From NCBI RefSeq assembly GCF_038595005.1, contig NZ_CP151997.1:2108001-2172000 (forward strand): a DNA stretch of 64,000 nucleotides, written 5' to 3'. Under the pieces are notes generated by a model, which did no database searches, was not told the origin of the DNA, and saw nothing but the letters and a program-made list of their open reading frames with translations. Shown here piece after piece: positions 53,900-63,711 of this stretch (the first letter of the stretch is position 1; each line of letters begins with the position of its first letter). The stretch is from Chryseomicrobium sp. FSL W7-1435 (lineage in GTDB: Bacteria > Bacillota > Bacilli > Bacillales_A > Planococcaceae). The translations under genes and the position numbers were made by a program.

Positions 53900-54787
53900 T
53901 TATACTTTCAAGAATTTTCGGACGGACATAAAACTTCCCCATACTCCGATCACTACACCCATCATCAGTAACAATCCATTCACTTGAAGTAGAAATGGCA
54001 TTGGTTGTAACAGGGCGAAAAGTTGATCTTGAAGAAGTCTAGGTTGCAATTCATTGTAAATGGAATAATAAGCTGCTGTCACAATTGAAATCGGCAAGAT
54101 GGCACCCATAATACCTAACCACATACCCTCAAAAATAAATGGGATACGGATGAACCAATTTGTTGCTCCTACGAGTTTCATAATTTCAATATCTCGACGT
54201 CTAGCAACAATTGTAATGCGTATCGTGTTTGAGATTAAAAACATTGCTGTAAACAACAATCCCAGAATCAGCACTAGTCCTGCATTGCGACTAACATCTA
54301 ATATTGGAAATAATTTCTTTAATGTTTCTTCTCCCGTACTAACACGATTGACTTGATCCAGTCTCTCAACACGCTCCGCAACAGCTATGGTTTCCGTAGG
54401 TGTAGTCGCTTTTACGTAAAACGCATTATGTAATGGATTATCTTGTTCAAATAATTGAAGATCCCCACCAAAATTTTGAGCCAGTTTCAATAATTCATCT
54501 TCCTTAGAAGAGTAAACCGTTTCTTCAACACCTAAGGTTTCTTCAATTTGGGTCTGTAACTGAGTGATTTGTTGCTCATCAGCTGTCAGTTCCACAAATA
54601 CTTTCATTTCTACATCATTTTCAATGTCATCTGCTACTTTGTTAAGGTTCATCATAATGGCAACGAAAACACCGACTAGCAATAGTGTCACGGTTACAGC
54701 ACTCACTGAAGCGAATGTCATCCAACCATTTCGTGCAATACTTCGGAAACTCTCCTTAATATGACGACCGAACGTTCTAAATTTCAT
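53900..54787 (-). CDS. ftsX: Cell-division ABC transporter permease FtsX
   Basis: A 295-residue membrane protein with four transmembrane helices: one near the N-terminus (ASVSAVTVTLLLVGVFVAI), an extracellular loop domain (about 50-165) and three C-terminal helices (FTAMFLISNTIRITIVARRRDIEIMKLVGAT is diagnostic). It relays FtsE ATP hydrolysis to the external peptidase. ATG 54787 has AAGGAGA upstream and overlaps the ftsE end by 11 bp. Confidence 0.95.
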   Translation of the reverse strand: MKFRTFGRHIKESFRSIARNGWMTFASVSAVTVTLLLVGVFVAIMMNLNKVADDIENDVEMKVFVELTADEQQITQLQTQIEETLGVEETVYSSKEDELLKLAQNFGGDLQLFEQDNPLHNAFYVKATTPTETIAVAERVERLDQVNRVSTGEETLKKLFPILDVSRNAGLVLILGLLFTAMFLISNTIRITIVARRRDIEIMKLVGATNWFIRIPFIFEGMWLGIMGAILPISIVTAAYYSIYNELQPRLLQDQLFALLQPMPFLLQVNGLLLMMGVVIGVWGSFMSVRKFLKV

Positions 54788-55463
54788 AACCGTAGTCTCC
54801 TTCTGCTTCATCTCGGGCAATCATTCCGCCTTCAACTGCAATGACACGGTGTTTTAATGTGTTTACAATTTCTTTGTTGTGGGTAGCCATAATAATGGTC
54901 GTCCCCCGAGAATTGATTTCTTGGAAAATATTCATAATTTCCCATGATGTATCTGGATCTAAGTTTCCTGTCGGCTCATCCGCGATGACAAGCTTTGGCT
55001 TATTGACGATGGAACGAGCAATTGAAATTCGTTGCTGCTCTCCACCTGATAATTCAGTGGGGAACATACGAGCTTTATGCTTTAGTCCTACCAAATCAAG
55101 CACTTCCATTACACGCTTGCGGATAACTTTTGGACTTTCTTCTATAACTTCTAATGCGTAAGCAACGTTTTCGTAGACATTCATGCGAGGGAGTAGTTTA
55201 AAGTCTTGGAATACAACACCAATTTGACGTCGTAATAAGGGAACTTTCTTTGACTTTATTTTTGCTAGATTGATGCCATTTATAATAATGTCACCACTCG
55301 TAGGCTTTTCCTCTCGGTACATCATTTTGATAAAAGTAGATTTTCCCGCGCCACTCGGTCCAACTACATAAACAAATTCACCTTGTTTAATGTCTACTGT
55401 TATCCCGTTCGCTGCCACGATACCGTTTGGATACTTCTTATAGACATCTTTCATTTGAATCAT
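54777..55463 (-). CDS. ftsE: Cell-division ATP-binding protein FtsE
   Basis: A 228-residue ABC ATPase with Walker A GPSGAGKSTFIK (about 36), Q-loop VFQDFKLLP, signature LSGGEQQRISIAR, Walker B LVIADEPTGNLD and H-loop MATHNKEIV. It dimerises on FtsX at the divisome and gates cell-wall hydrolase activity. It is the first gene of ftsE-ftsX-peptidase, about 380 bp downstream of cccB. Confidence 0.97.
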   Translation of the reverse strand: MIQMKDVYKKYPNGIVAANGITVDIKQGEFVYVVGPSGAGKSTFIKMMYREEKPTSGDIIINGINLAKIKSKKVPLLRRQIGVVFQDFKLLPRMNVYENVAYALEVIEESPKVIRKRVMEVLDLVGLKHKARMFPTELSGGEQQRISIARSIVNKPKLVIADEPTGNLDPDTSWEIMNIFQEINSRGTTIIMATHNKEIVNTLKHRVIAVEGGMIARDEAEGDYGYEI

Positions 55464-55845
55464 ATTTTAACCACCTATATTGTTTACTTCATTTAGCGCA
55501 ACAAATCCATTATAACATCGTTGAATTTTTTTAATGTTACAAGTATATTTCATTTTCATAAAAACAAATTGACTTGTCAGAAGTTTTATCTATCAGAATT
55601 AGCTTGAAAGATAAAAAAATCAGTAGGTTCTCTGGAATAAAATTCCAGAGAACCTACTGATTATAGTTTGCGATGAGTTCCGTTCCGGGTTTGCTTTCCG
55701 ATGGAGCGTCGTAAGTCTCCTCGTCGCATACGCTCCTGCGGGGCCTCACGTAACGCTCTTGATCCCACTGGAGTCAGCCCCTCGACTCCACTCAATTTCA
55801 ATTTAAAAATTTTGAAAACATTTTTTTATCAGCTTTAAGGAATAG
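55464..55845. other. Intergenic region between cccB and ftsE
   Basis: No gene is seen in these 382 bp. The half next to ftsE is AT-rich and includes a minus-strand TATAAT-like -10 near 55512 without a convincing -35. The half next to cccB is filled by the long form of the dispersed 3' element (copy D). Confidence 0.6.
55612..55793 (-). repeat. Dispersed 3' element, copy D (long form)
   Basis: Read on the minus strand downstream of cccB: a long GC-rich arm of about 110 bp (with GGAGTCGAGGGGCTGACTCC hairpin, GGAGCGT / ACGCTCC inverted repeat, then CGGAAAGCAAACCCGGAAC), followed by a perfect hairpin at 55618-55662 (AGTAGGTTCTCTGGAAT / ATTCCAGAGAACCTACT) and a T-run. Compared with copy C, a C-G stem pair is T-A on both arms. 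The other copies keep only the last 30-50 bp of the arm. Confidence 0.85.
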
Positions 55846-56175
55846 TTATTTCATTTCTGCTAACCACGCTGCTACAGCTTCGGCTTCTTCTCCTTGAATA
55901 ATTCCACCTGGCATAGCGCCTTTACCCTCTAAAATAACTGACAAGATTTCTTCTTCACTTAAACGTGAGCCAACATCGTTCAATGCTGGGAAGTTTCCTT
56001 GGCCTTCAAGATTGTTTCCGTGGCAACTGATACATTTTTGATTGACAACTGCTTCTGCATCTACAGTTGCAACATCGCCTGAGTCAACTGGAGCTGATTC
56101 TTCAGTTGAATCTCCCCCACATGCAGCTAGCAATAGCATTGAAGTGATTGAAACTCCAAGTAGTATTTTTTTCAT
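55846..56175 (-). CDS. cccB: Cytochrome c551 lipoprotein (CccB)
   Basis: A 109-residue small c-type cytochrome. The lipobox LAAC (Cys about 19) is followed by a Ser/Glu/Asp-rich linker, then the haem-binding motif CISCH (about 49-53) and the axial methionine in GAMPGG (about 88). It carries electrons on the outer membrane face, probably to a terminal oxidase. The order cccB-yvjA-like-prfB matches B. subtilis. SD AAGGAGTGTTCT. Its transcript runs into dispersed element copy D. Confidence 0.93.
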   Translation of the reverse strand: MKKILLGVSITSMLLLAACGGDSTEESAPVDSGDVATVDAEAVVNQKCISCHGNNLEGQGNFPALNDVGSRLSEEEILSVILEGKGAMPGGIIQGEEAEAVAAWLAEMK

Positions 56176-56217
56176 AAGAACACTCCTTCTGTTGTTTATT
56201 ACAGTATACCTAAGTTA

Positions 56218-57081
56218 TTATCTTTTAAAACCTTCACCCAATACCTCATAAGCATCAGAAACTATGACAAAAGCTTTGGGGTCAACTGTCCTCACAACTT
56301 GTTTTAGTCTAGTAAATTCGGTTTGGTAAACAACAACCATCAAAATTGGTCGCGGTTCTTCGGTATAGCCACCGATGCCAGACAACTTGGTAACTCCTCG
56401 ATTCACTTGTTGATAAATTGCTTCTTTCATTGCTTGTTCTTCGGAAGTAATGATATGCACCATTTTGGACTGACTCAAGCCCAGCTGAATGATATCGATT
56501 GTTTTCGTAGTTGTAAAAAGACCTATTAGTGCATACAATGCACGCTCTATATCGAAGACAATCGCTGCTGAGAGAACAATAAGGCCATCAATTAACAATA
56601 CACTCGTGCCTAATGAGAGACCTGTGTATTTTGTGATAATCTGAGCGGCTAAATCCGTTCCACCAGTAGAGGCGTTCCCTCTGAACACCAGTCCTAACCC
56701 TGTACCAACTGCAATACCTCCGAACAAAGCTCCAAGTAAAGGATTCAGTGTCCAAGGCTCCCAGTCAGATGTCAGTAGAACAACTGCTGGAAGCGTAATT
56801 GTTCCTACAAAGGACTTCACGCCAAAATTTCTCCCTAAAATAATAACTCCGGCAATAAACAAGGGAATATTAAAAGCATATTGCACTAATCCTGGCTGCC
56901 AGCCGAGTAGTGTATACAAGATTGTACTAATCCCACTTACTCCACCTGAAGCAATCTGATTCGGTAACAAGAAAACGTTGAATCCAACTGCCACTATCGC
57001 TGCTCCAATAACTATGAAGATATAATCACGAATTTCTCGTGCAACAGGTGTTTGTTCTTTTCTTGGTTTTCTTTCTCTCAT
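56218..57081 (-). CDS. YitT family membrane protein (YvjA-like)
   Basis: A 287-residue membrane protein with five or six transmembrane helices (DUF161; GVSGISTILYTLLGW, GNASTGGTDLAAQI are typical) and a C-terminal cytoplasmic DUF2179 domain (about 210-285: YTEEPRPILMVVVYQTEFTRLKQVV). Such proteins are common in Bacillales and thought to be transporters or sensors, but no substrate is known. The location next to cccB and prfB matches B. subtilis yvjA. Confidence 0.9.
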   Translation of the reverse strand: MRERKPRKEQTPVAREIRDYIFIVIGAAIVAVGFNVFLLPNQIASGGVSGISTILYTLLGWQPGLVQYAFNIPLFIAGVIILGRNFGVKSFVGTITLPAVVLLTSDWEPWTLNPLLGALFGGIAVGTGLGLVFRGNASTGGTDLAAQIITKYTGLSLGTSVLLIDGLIVLSAAIVFDIERALYALIGLFTTTKTIDIIQLGLSQSKMVHIITSEEQAMKEAIYQQVNRGVTKLSGIGGYTEEPRPILMVVVYQTEFTRLKQVVRTVDPKAFVIVSDAYEVLGEGFKR

Positions 57082-57197
57082 AGTATGACCCTCTTCGCCT
57101 AAAAAATGAAAATCCGGCTCTGCTAATTCAACTCTACTGTAATATCTCTACTAAAAATCCACTATGGTTGAGTATACCATAGTGGATTTGCGTGTAG

Positions 57198-58302
57198 TTA
57201 TAGGATTTTAGATCGTAAGTAGGCGTGAATAAAGTTGTCTAATTCTCCGTCTACCACTGCATGTACATTTCCACTTTCTTCATTTGTCCGATGATCTTTG
57301 ACCATTGAATAAGGGTGGAATACGTAGGATCGAATTTGTGAACCCCAGCCGATTTCTTTTTGCTCACCACGAATGGCTGCTAATTCAGCTTCTTGTTCTT
57401 CAATCCGCAATTGATAGAGTTTAGATTTCAACATTTTCATGGCATGCTCACGATTTTTAATCTGTGAACGTTCTGTTTGGCAAGTTACCACTGTATTTGT
57501 TGGTAAATGCGTAATACGAACAGCTGAGTCAGTCGTGTTAATATGCTGACCACCTGCACCACTAGCGCGGTACGTATCAACTTTTAAATCTTCTGTGCGG
57601 ATGTCAATTTCGATTTCTTCATTAAACTCTGGCATCACATCGACAGATACAAAAGAAGTGTGGCGACGACCTGAAGAGTCGAAAGGTGAAATGCGGACAA
57701 GACGATGTACGCCTTTTTCTGCTTTTAAGTAACCATATGCATTGTGTCCCTTAATGAGCAAGGTTACCGACTTGATACCCGCCTCATCTCCTGGTAAATA
57801 ATCGAGTGTTTCTACTTTAAAACCTCTTTTATCTGCCCATCGCTGATACATACGAAGCAGCATAGATCCCCAATCCTGAGACTCTGTACCACCAGCCCCG
57901 GGATGTAGTTCTAAAATTGCATTGTTTTTGTCGTGCTCTTCACTTAACAACATTTGGAGGTCAAAGTTCTCAAGCGCGCGTCGGTGACTTTTCAAACTTT
58001 TTTCAAGATCTAAATGCAGTTCATCATCTGGCTCTTCTTTTAAAAGTTCTACCGTCATTTCTAGATTTTCTTGTTCGTCTTCAAGTGTTCTGTATTGATC
58101 CACAATTGCTTTTAAGCCATTCAATTCATTGATGGTTTTCTGTGCAGTTTGGGCATCATCCCAAAAATCAGGGAATGTCATGACTTCATCTAACTCTTGA
58201 ATACGTGCCTCTTTGTTTTCTAAGTCAAAGAGACCCCCTAAAGTCTTGGATCTTTTGTGTAGAGCGTTCTAGCTCTGCACGTGCTGCTGATAATTCAATC
58301 AT
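57198..58302 (-). CDS. prfB: Peptide chain release factor 2 with programmed +1 frameshift
   Basis: RF2 of 367 residues, recognising UGA and UAA. The first 25 codons (ATG 58302, SD GGAGGAACAATT) end at CTT followed by an in-frame TGA at 58225-58227. The upstream internal SD AGGGGG and the slip site TCT-CTT-TGA-C are the standard prfB autoregulatory +1 shift, after which the frame continues from 58226 to 57198. The GGQ peptidyl-hydrolysis motif is in [16 protein letters not shown], and the codon-recognition region is around [10 protein letters not shown]. Low RF2 favours the shift. It lies 17 bp downstream of secA. Confidence 0.97.
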
Positions 58303-58319
58303 AATTGTTCCTCCACTAG

Positions 58320-60830
58320 TTAGCTCACTGCCCCGTGACAGTTTTTGTATTTTTTACCGCTTCCACATGGACATGGTTCATTGCGTCCCACTTCTGCATC
58401 TCTTTTGACAGGTTGTTTCTTAACCGGTTTACCTTCTTCTTTTGGATTAACGGCTTGTCCTTTAGCTACTTCTTCACGCTCAAGATTTTGTTGGATTTCT
58501 GACTTCATAGCATATTTTGCTACATCTTCTGATACAGAAGCGACCATTGCTTCGAACATCGCAAACCCTTCATTTTGGTATTCACGAAGCGGATCATTTT
58601 GCCCATAGGCACGTAAATGAATCCCTTGTCGCAACTGGTCCATCGCATCAATATGATCAATCCATTTTGTATCGATAGAACGCAACAGAATAACTTTTTC
58701 AAACTCGCGCATACGGTCTTCTGTAAAGCGCTCTTCTTTAGCATCATATTCTTTTAAGATAGTTTCTTTCAATTCAGCACGGATTTCTTCACGTTCTTTG
58801 TTTTCAAAATGCAATTGCTCTTCAGAGTTTTCCGGTAGCAAGTTTGCATGAATGTAATCCGTCATTGCTTTTAAGTTCCACTCTGACTTTTGATCAGCTG
58901 TTGTATGCACATCGACAGTGCGATCGATTGTTTCGTTAATCATGGTCTCTACTAAAGCACGCATGTTATCTGTATCTAAAACTTCATTGCGCTCTTTGTA
59001 GATGATTTCACGCTGTTGACGTAATACATCATCATATTGGAGTAGACGCTTACGTGCATCAAAGTTATTACCTTCTACTCGTTTTTGGGCAGACTCAACA
59101 GCTCTTGAAACCATCTTAGACTGAATTGGCTGAGTATCATCTAAGCCTAGTCGTGTCATCATCGATTTCATGTTATCAGAACCGAAGCGACGCATTAACT
59201 CATCCTCTAATGACAAGTAGAATTGGGTTACACCAGGATCTCCCTGACGTCCTGAACGACCACGTAACTGATTATCGATACGTCTAGATTCATGACGCTC
59301 CGTACCAATTACGGCTAAACCACCAATAGCTAGTACACCTTCACCTAACTTGATATCTGTACCACGCCCCGCCATGTTAGTAGCGATTGTGACCGCACCT
59401 TTTTTACCTGCATCGGCAATAATTTGCGCTTCACTTTCATGGTTCTTAGCATTTAAAATATTGTGAGGAATTTTGTGTTTTGTTAATAGAGACGAAATGA
59501 TTTCTGATGTCTCGATGGCAACTGTACCAATCAATACTGGCTGGCCTTTTTGGTGTTTCTCTGCAATGTCTGCAGCAGCCGCTTCAAACTTACCAGTCGT
59601 CGACGCATAGATTAAGTCAGGACGATCATCACGAACAATCGGTTTATTTGTAGGAATCACGATTACATCCATATTGTAGATGTTACGGAACTCTTCTTCT
59701 TCCGTTTTAGCTGTTCCTGTCATACCCGAGAGCTTTTCATACATTCTAAAGAAGTTTTGGAAAGTAATTGTCGCCATTGTCATGGATTCATTTTGGACAT
59801 CCAATCCCTCTTTTGCTTCTATTGCCTGGTGAAGACCATCTGAATAACGACGACCTTTCATTAATCGACCTGTGAACGAATCGACAATGACAACATCGTC
59901 ATCTTGAACCACATAATCAACATCTTTATGCATTGAAACATGTGCTTTCAAAGATTGATTCACAGCGTGGTTTAAGCGAACATGCGTTAAATCAAACAAG
60001 TTGTCAATGCCAAATGATTTTTCGACTTTTTCAACACCTGTATCTGTCAATACAACACCTTTAGTTGATTCATCATAGCTATAGTCTTCTTCGTTGCGAA
60101 GTAAGCGAACAACTGCATTTGCTTGTTTGTAAAGTAAAGCGGCTTTTGAAGCTTGTCCAGAAATGATCAATGGCGTTCGTGCTTCATCGATCAAAATTGA
60201 ATCCACTTCATCGATAACTGCGTAATTAAGTGGACGTTGCACTTTTTCTTCTTTATAAAGAACCATGTTATCACGCAAGTAATCGAAGCCTAATTCGTTA
60301 TTTGTTGAATACGTGATATCGGCTAAATAAGCATCGCGTTTTTCAGCTTTCGTTAATGCATTGGTGTTTAAGCCAACTGATAACCCTAAAAAGTTATAGA
60401 GTTTTCCCATTTGTTCTGCATCACGACTTGCCAGGTATTCATTTACTGTGACTACATGGACTCCTTTACCTGATAGTGCATTCAAATAGACGGACATGGT
60501 AGACGTCAATGTCTTCCCTTCCCCTGTTTTCATTTCAGAGATGTTTCCATCGTTCAAAGCGGCTGCACCCATAATCTGTACACGGTATGGGTATTCATTC
60601 AATACTCGTTTCGCTGCTTCACGTACTACAGCAAATGCTTCAGGTAATAGTTTGTCTAGCGTCTCTCCTGCAGAATATCGTCCTTGTAATTCAGTAGTCT
60701 TTGATTTAAGTTGTTCGTCAGATAAAGACTCCATTTGAGAAGCTAATGCTTCAACTGAATCGGCTATTTTCTCGAGCTTTTTTATTTCACGTTTATTTGG
60801 ATCGAATACTTTATTTAATACACCTAACAT
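58320..60830 (-). CDS. secA: Preprotein translocase ATPase SecA
   Basis: An 836-residue motor that pushes preproteins through SecYEG. Walker A is in [13 protein letters not shown] (about 105), the DEAD-type motif in [18 protein letters not shown], then helicase motifs [13 protein letters not shown] and [14 protein letters not shown]. The C-terminal zinc-binding SEC-C tail ([13 protein letters not shown]) is intact. ATG 60830 is used because AGGAAGTGACC precedes it. It heads the secA-prfB unit. Confidence 0.97.
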   Translation of the reverse strand: MLGVLNKVFDPNKREIKKLEKIADSVEALASQMESLSDEQLKSKTTELQGRYSAGETLDKLLPEAFAVVREAAKRVLNEYPYRVQIMGAAALNDGNISEMKTGEGKTLTSTMSVYLNALSGKGVHVVTVNEYLASRDAEQMGKLYNFLGLSVGLNTNALTKAEKRDAYLADITYSTNNELGFDYLRDNMVLYKEEKVQRPLNYAVIDEVDSILIDEARTPLIISGQASKAALLYKQANAVVRLLRNEEDYSYDESTKGVVLTDTGVEKVEKSFGIDNLFDLTHVRLNHAVNQSLKAHVSMHKDVDYVVQDDDVVIVDSFTGRLMKGRRYSDGLHQAIEAKEGLDVQNESMTMATITFQNFFRMYEKLSGMTGTAKTEEEEFRNIYNMDVIVIPTNKPIVRDDRPDLIYASTTGKFEAAAADIAEKHQKGQPVLIGTVAIETSEIISSLLTKHKIPHNILNAKNHESEAQIIADAGKKGAVTIATNMAGRGTDIKLGEGVLAIGGLAVIGTERHESRRIDNQLRGRSGRQGDPGVTQFYLSLEDELMRRFGSDNMKSMMTRLGLDDTQPIQSKMVSRAVESAQKRVEGNNFDARKRLLQYDDVLRQQREIIYKERNEVLDTDNMRALVETMINETIDRTVDVHTTADQKSEWNLKAMTDYIHANLLPENSEEQLHFENKEREEIRAELKETILKEYDAKEERFTEDRMREFEKVILLRSIDTKWIDHIDAMDQLRQGIHLRAYGQNDPLREYQNEGFAMFEAMVASVSEDVAKYAMKSEIQQNLEREEVAKGQAVNPKEEGKPVKKQPVKRDAEVGRNEPCPCGSGKKYKNCHGAVS

Positions 60831-60915
60831 GAAGGTCACTTCCTATTTCAGACTTATCTTTCATTTTACCACTGTTTGAAAAGTTACATCAAGCGAAGGT
60901 ATCGAAAAGTATATA

Positions 60916-60944
60916 GAAAAAGCTCCTGTCAGTTGACAGGAGCC
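60916..60944 (-). terminator. Terminator of hpf
   Basis: The minus-strand perfect stem GCTCCTGTC / GACAGGAGC (loop AACT) and a TTTTTC tail, just after the hpf stop and before secA. Confidence 0.88.
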
Positions 60945-60951
60945 ATATTTA

Positions 60952-61503
60952 TTAGTTTGTTTCGATTAAGCCATACTTCCCATCTTTACGTTTGTAAACG
61001 ATGTTTGTCCCATTAGACTCTGCATCAGTGAAGATGAAGAAATTGTGACCAAGCATATCCATTTGTAGGATTGCTTCATCTTGATCCATTGGCTTTAAAT
61101 CAAATGTTTTTGTACGTACGATTGTGTAGTCTTCTTCCGTCCCTTCAGGCTCTGGTGCAGACTCTGTAGCTGCAAAGTAGCTACCTACCCCTTCACGTTC
61201 ACGGAATTTACGATTTACTTTTGTTTTATGTTTACGAATTTGACGCTCTAATTTATCAACAATTAAATCCACAGCTGCATACATGTCTGTATGGCGCTCC
61301 TCTGCACGCAGAGTTAGATTCTTCATTGGGATTGTTACTTCCACTTTTGTTTGTTTGTCGTTGTAAACCTTTAAGTTTACATTCGCTGTGGAATTAAGTT
61401 CTTCATTAAAGTAGCGATCAATTTTTTCGATTTTTGTTTCCACATATTCTCGAATTGCAGGAGTTACCTCGATATTTTCTCCACGGATGTTAAAGTTTAG
61501 CAT
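60952..61503 (-). CDS. hpf: Ribosome hibernation promoting factor, long form (HPF/YvyD)
   Basis: A 183-residue long-form HPF that dimerises 70S ribosomes into inactive 100S particles. The N-terminal S30AE/YfiA domain (about 1-100: MLNFNIRGENIEVTPAIREYV, VDLIVDKLERQIRKHK) and the C-terminal dimerisation domain (about 125-183: IVRTKTFDLKPMDQDEAILQMDMLGHNFFIF) are complete. SD AAAGGAGGAGTTTTC is very strong. In B. subtilis it is controlled by sigma-B and sigma-H; a sigma-A-like promoter is noted at 61603-61632. Confidence 0.96.
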   Translation of the reverse strand: MLNFNIRGENIEVTPAIREYVETKIEKIDRYFNEELNSTANVNLKVYNDKQTKVEVTIPMKNLTLRAEERHTDMYAAVDLIVDKLERQIRKHKTKVNRKFREREGVGSYFAATESAPEPEGTEEDYTIVRTKTFDLKPMDQDEAILQMDMLGHNFFIFTDAESNGTNIVYKRKDGKYGLIETN

Positions 61504-61602
61504 GAAAACTCCTCCTTTATAATTGCTATACTACTTATTTCGACATCATCTTTGAGAACTCCTTCTTTCTAAGCAAAGATTCTAAAAAGATGACTTGTGA
61601 AG

Positions 61603-61632
61603 ATTGTACACGTTCCACAAAGAATTATCCAA
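61603..61632 (-). promoter_or_regulatory. Probable sigma-A promoter of hpf
   Basis: Minus strand TTGGAT, 18 bp, TACAAT, about 100 bp upstream of the ATG. A sigma-H-like pair (AAGGAGTT, 12 bp, GTCGAAAT) lies closer to the gene at about 61530-61560 and could be a second promoter. Confidence 0.45.
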
Positions 61633-61670
61633 TAATTCTGTGGTTTTCAGGCAATTAATTATATGGAGAA

Positions 61671-61696
61671 AAAAAGACCACCTTACAAGGCGGCCT
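61671..61696 (-). terminator. Terminator of the leu operon
   Basis: The minus-strand stem GGCCGCCTT / AAGGTGGTC (G-T pairs) with a T-run; the stem overlaps the last leuD codons. Confidence 0.75.
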
Positions 61697-62273
61697 GTCT
61701 AGCGTTGTTTTTTTCATAGGCGACGATTTGTTCTTCGTATAGATAGGTCAGCGAAATCTCGTCCCAACCATTCACCAACATTTTCTTTTGATAAGGATCT
61801 ATGTCGAACGGATAAATCGCACCATCTTCCCCTAAAATTTCTTGATTAGGCAAATCCACCACTACTCGATAAGCTGCTTTGTGTAAAATTTCTTCTACTT
61901 GAGCTACAGGTAATCGTATAGGGAGAATGCCATTTTTCATACAGTTGTTGTAGAAGATATCTGCAAAACTTGGTGCAATGACTACTCGAAAACCATAATC
62001 TCCAATCGCCCATGGGGCATGTTCTCGTGACGACCCACAGCCAAAGTTTTCATGCGCCACCAAGATTTTAGAACCTGAATAAAGTGGCTGATTTAAGACA
62101 AAATCAGGCTGCTCCGAACCATCTTCTTGAAATCTCCAATGATAAAATAAATACTTTCCAAACCCTGTACGTTCAATACGTTTTAAAAACTCTTTTGAAA
62201 TGATTTGATCGGTATCGACATTTTTCTTGTCTAAAGGGGTGACGATACTTTTGACAACTTGAATCGGCTCCAT
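61683..62273 (-). CDS. leuD: 3-isopropylmalate dehydratase small subunit
   Basis: A 196-residue swivel-domain subunit of isopropylmalate isomerase in leucine synthesis. Family signatures are [14 protein letters not shown], the loop [18 protein letters not shown] and [11 protein letters not shown]. It works as a heterodimer with LeuC, whose gene ends 15 bp upstream, and is the last gene of the operon, with a terminator overlapping its end. SD AAGGAGGAGACG. Confidence 0.97.
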   Translation of the reverse strand: MEPIQVVKSIVTPLDKKNVDTDQIISKEFLKRIERTGFGKYLFYHWRFQEDGSEQPDFVLNQPLYSGSKILVAHENFGCGSSREHAPWAIGDYGFRVVIAPSFADIFYNNCMKNGILPIRLPVAQVEEILHKAAYRVVVDLPNQEILGEDGAIYPFDIDPYQKKMLVNGWDEISLTYLYEEQIVAYEKNNARQAAL

Positions 62274-62288
62274 ATACGTCTCCTCCTT

Positions 62289-63695
62289 CTAAGCAAAGAC
62301 TTTCTCGTATTTTCGTACATCTGTCAGGCGGCCCTCAAGTGCAGCTGCTGCAGCCATTGCCGGACTCATTAAGTGGGTACGGGAACCCGTTCCTTGACGC
62401 CCCTCAAAATTGCGATTGCTTGTTGAAGCACATCGTTCTCCTGCAGGAACTGTATCATCATTCATGGCAAGGCACATGGAGCATCCAGACTCTCGCCATT
62501 CAAAACCTGCCTGTTTAAACACAACATCTAATCCCAAGGCTTCTGCTTGTCGTTTCGTGGATTGAGACCCAGGTACAATTAACGCGCGCACGCCTTTTGC
62601 CACCTGTTTACCAGCCACTACTTTTGCTGCTTGCTGAAGATCACTAAGGCGCGCATTCGTGCAAGATCCAATAAAGACATGTTGGATAGGAATGTCTTGC
62701 AGAGATTGCCCTTGTTCTAAGCCCATATAGTGAAGGGCTTGCTTAAGAGCCGAACGATCAGATTGAGTTGCATAGTCGTCTGCATATGGGACCTGTTGGG
62801 ATATGCCCCTACCCATCGCTGGATTTGTGCCCCACGTCACGTAAGGTTCGATTTCAGATGCATTGATTTCACAAACACTATCGTAGGTTGCACCTTCATC
62901 AGTTGCTAGAGCTAACCAACTTTGCGCTAATTCATCAAAGTTTTCTTGAGCTACATGACGACGACCTCGCAAGTACTCAATAGTTGTATGATCAGGTGAA
63001 ACAAGTCCTGCACGCGCTCCTGCTTCAATTGACATATTGCAAATCGTCATACGTTCTTCCATTGAAAGATTGTGAATAGCATCTCCCGTATACTCAATGA
63101 TATGGCCAGTCCCCATATCGATTCCAAACTTAGCAATAATCGCTAGAATGACATCTTTAGCTGTGACTCCAAATCCTAATTCTCCAGTGACTCGGACTTC
63201 CATTGTCTTTGGTTGTGCTTGCCAGAGCGTTTGAGTAGATAATACATGCTCTACTTCGCTCGTTCCAATACCAAATGCTAAAGCACCGAAAGCGCCATGT
63301 GTAGACGTATGAGAATCCCCACAAACAATCGTTTTTCCTGGTTGTGTAAGACCCAACTCCGGACCAATAATATGGACAATGCCTTGGTCAGGGTGATCCA
63401 TATCGGCCAGTGGGATACCAAATTCTAAGCAGTTTTTTTCAAGAGTCGTCATTTGTTTTTTGGCAATTTCATCTTTTACAACTGCTCTATTTAAAGTAGG
63501 AACGTTATGATCCATCGTTGCAAAACAGAGATCCGGTCTCCTAACCTTCCGATTGGCTATTCGCAGTCCTTCAAAAGCTTGTGGGGAGGTCACTTCATGT
63601 AGCAAATGAAGATCAATGTAGAGTAAATCTGGTTTTCCTTGTTCTCGAACGACTACATGCTGCTCCCAAATTTTCTCGATAATGGTCTTTGCCAT
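62289..63695 (-). CDS. leuC: 3-isopropylmalate dehydratase large subunit
   Basis: A 468-residue aconitase-family subunit carrying the [4Fe-4S] cluster. The cluster cysteines are in [10 protein letters not shown] (about 347) and [11 protein letters not shown] (about 407 and 410); the N-terminal [10 protein letters not shown] and [19 protein letters not shown] blocks are intact. It interconverts 2- and 3-isopropylmalate with LeuD. It follows leuB by 16 bp in the leuBCD part of the operon. SD AGGAGGGAAATGAC. Confidence 0.98.
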   Translation of the reverse strand: MAKTIIEKIWEQHVVVREQGKPDLLYIDLHLLHEVTSPQAFEGLRIANRKVRRPDLCFATMDHNVPTLNRAVVKDEIAKKQMTTLEKNCLEFGIPLADMDHPDQGIVHIIGPELGLTQPGKTIVCGDSHTSTHGAFGALAFGIGTSEVEHVLSTQTLWQAQPKTMEVRVTGELGFGVTAKDVILAIIAKFGIDMGTGHIIEYTGDAIHNLSMEERMTICNMSIEAGARAGLVSPDHTTIEYLRGRRHVAQENFDELAQSWLALATDEGATYDSVCEINASEIEPYVTWGTNPAMGRGISQQVPYADDYATQSDRSALKQALHYMGLEQGQSLQDIPIQHVFIGSCTNARLSDLQQAAKVVAGKQVAKGVRALIVPGSQSTKRQAEALGLDVVFKQAGFEWRESGCSMCLAMNDDTVPAGERCASTSNRNFEGRQGTGSRTHLMSPAMAAAAALEGRLTDVRKYEKVFA

Positions 63696-63711
63696 GTCAT
63701 TTCCCTCCTGA

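Noticed and set aside
58199-58302. prfB as a frameshifted pseudogene
   Set aside because: The in-frame TGA sits in the conserved programmed frameshift context with an internal SD, so the gene is functional.
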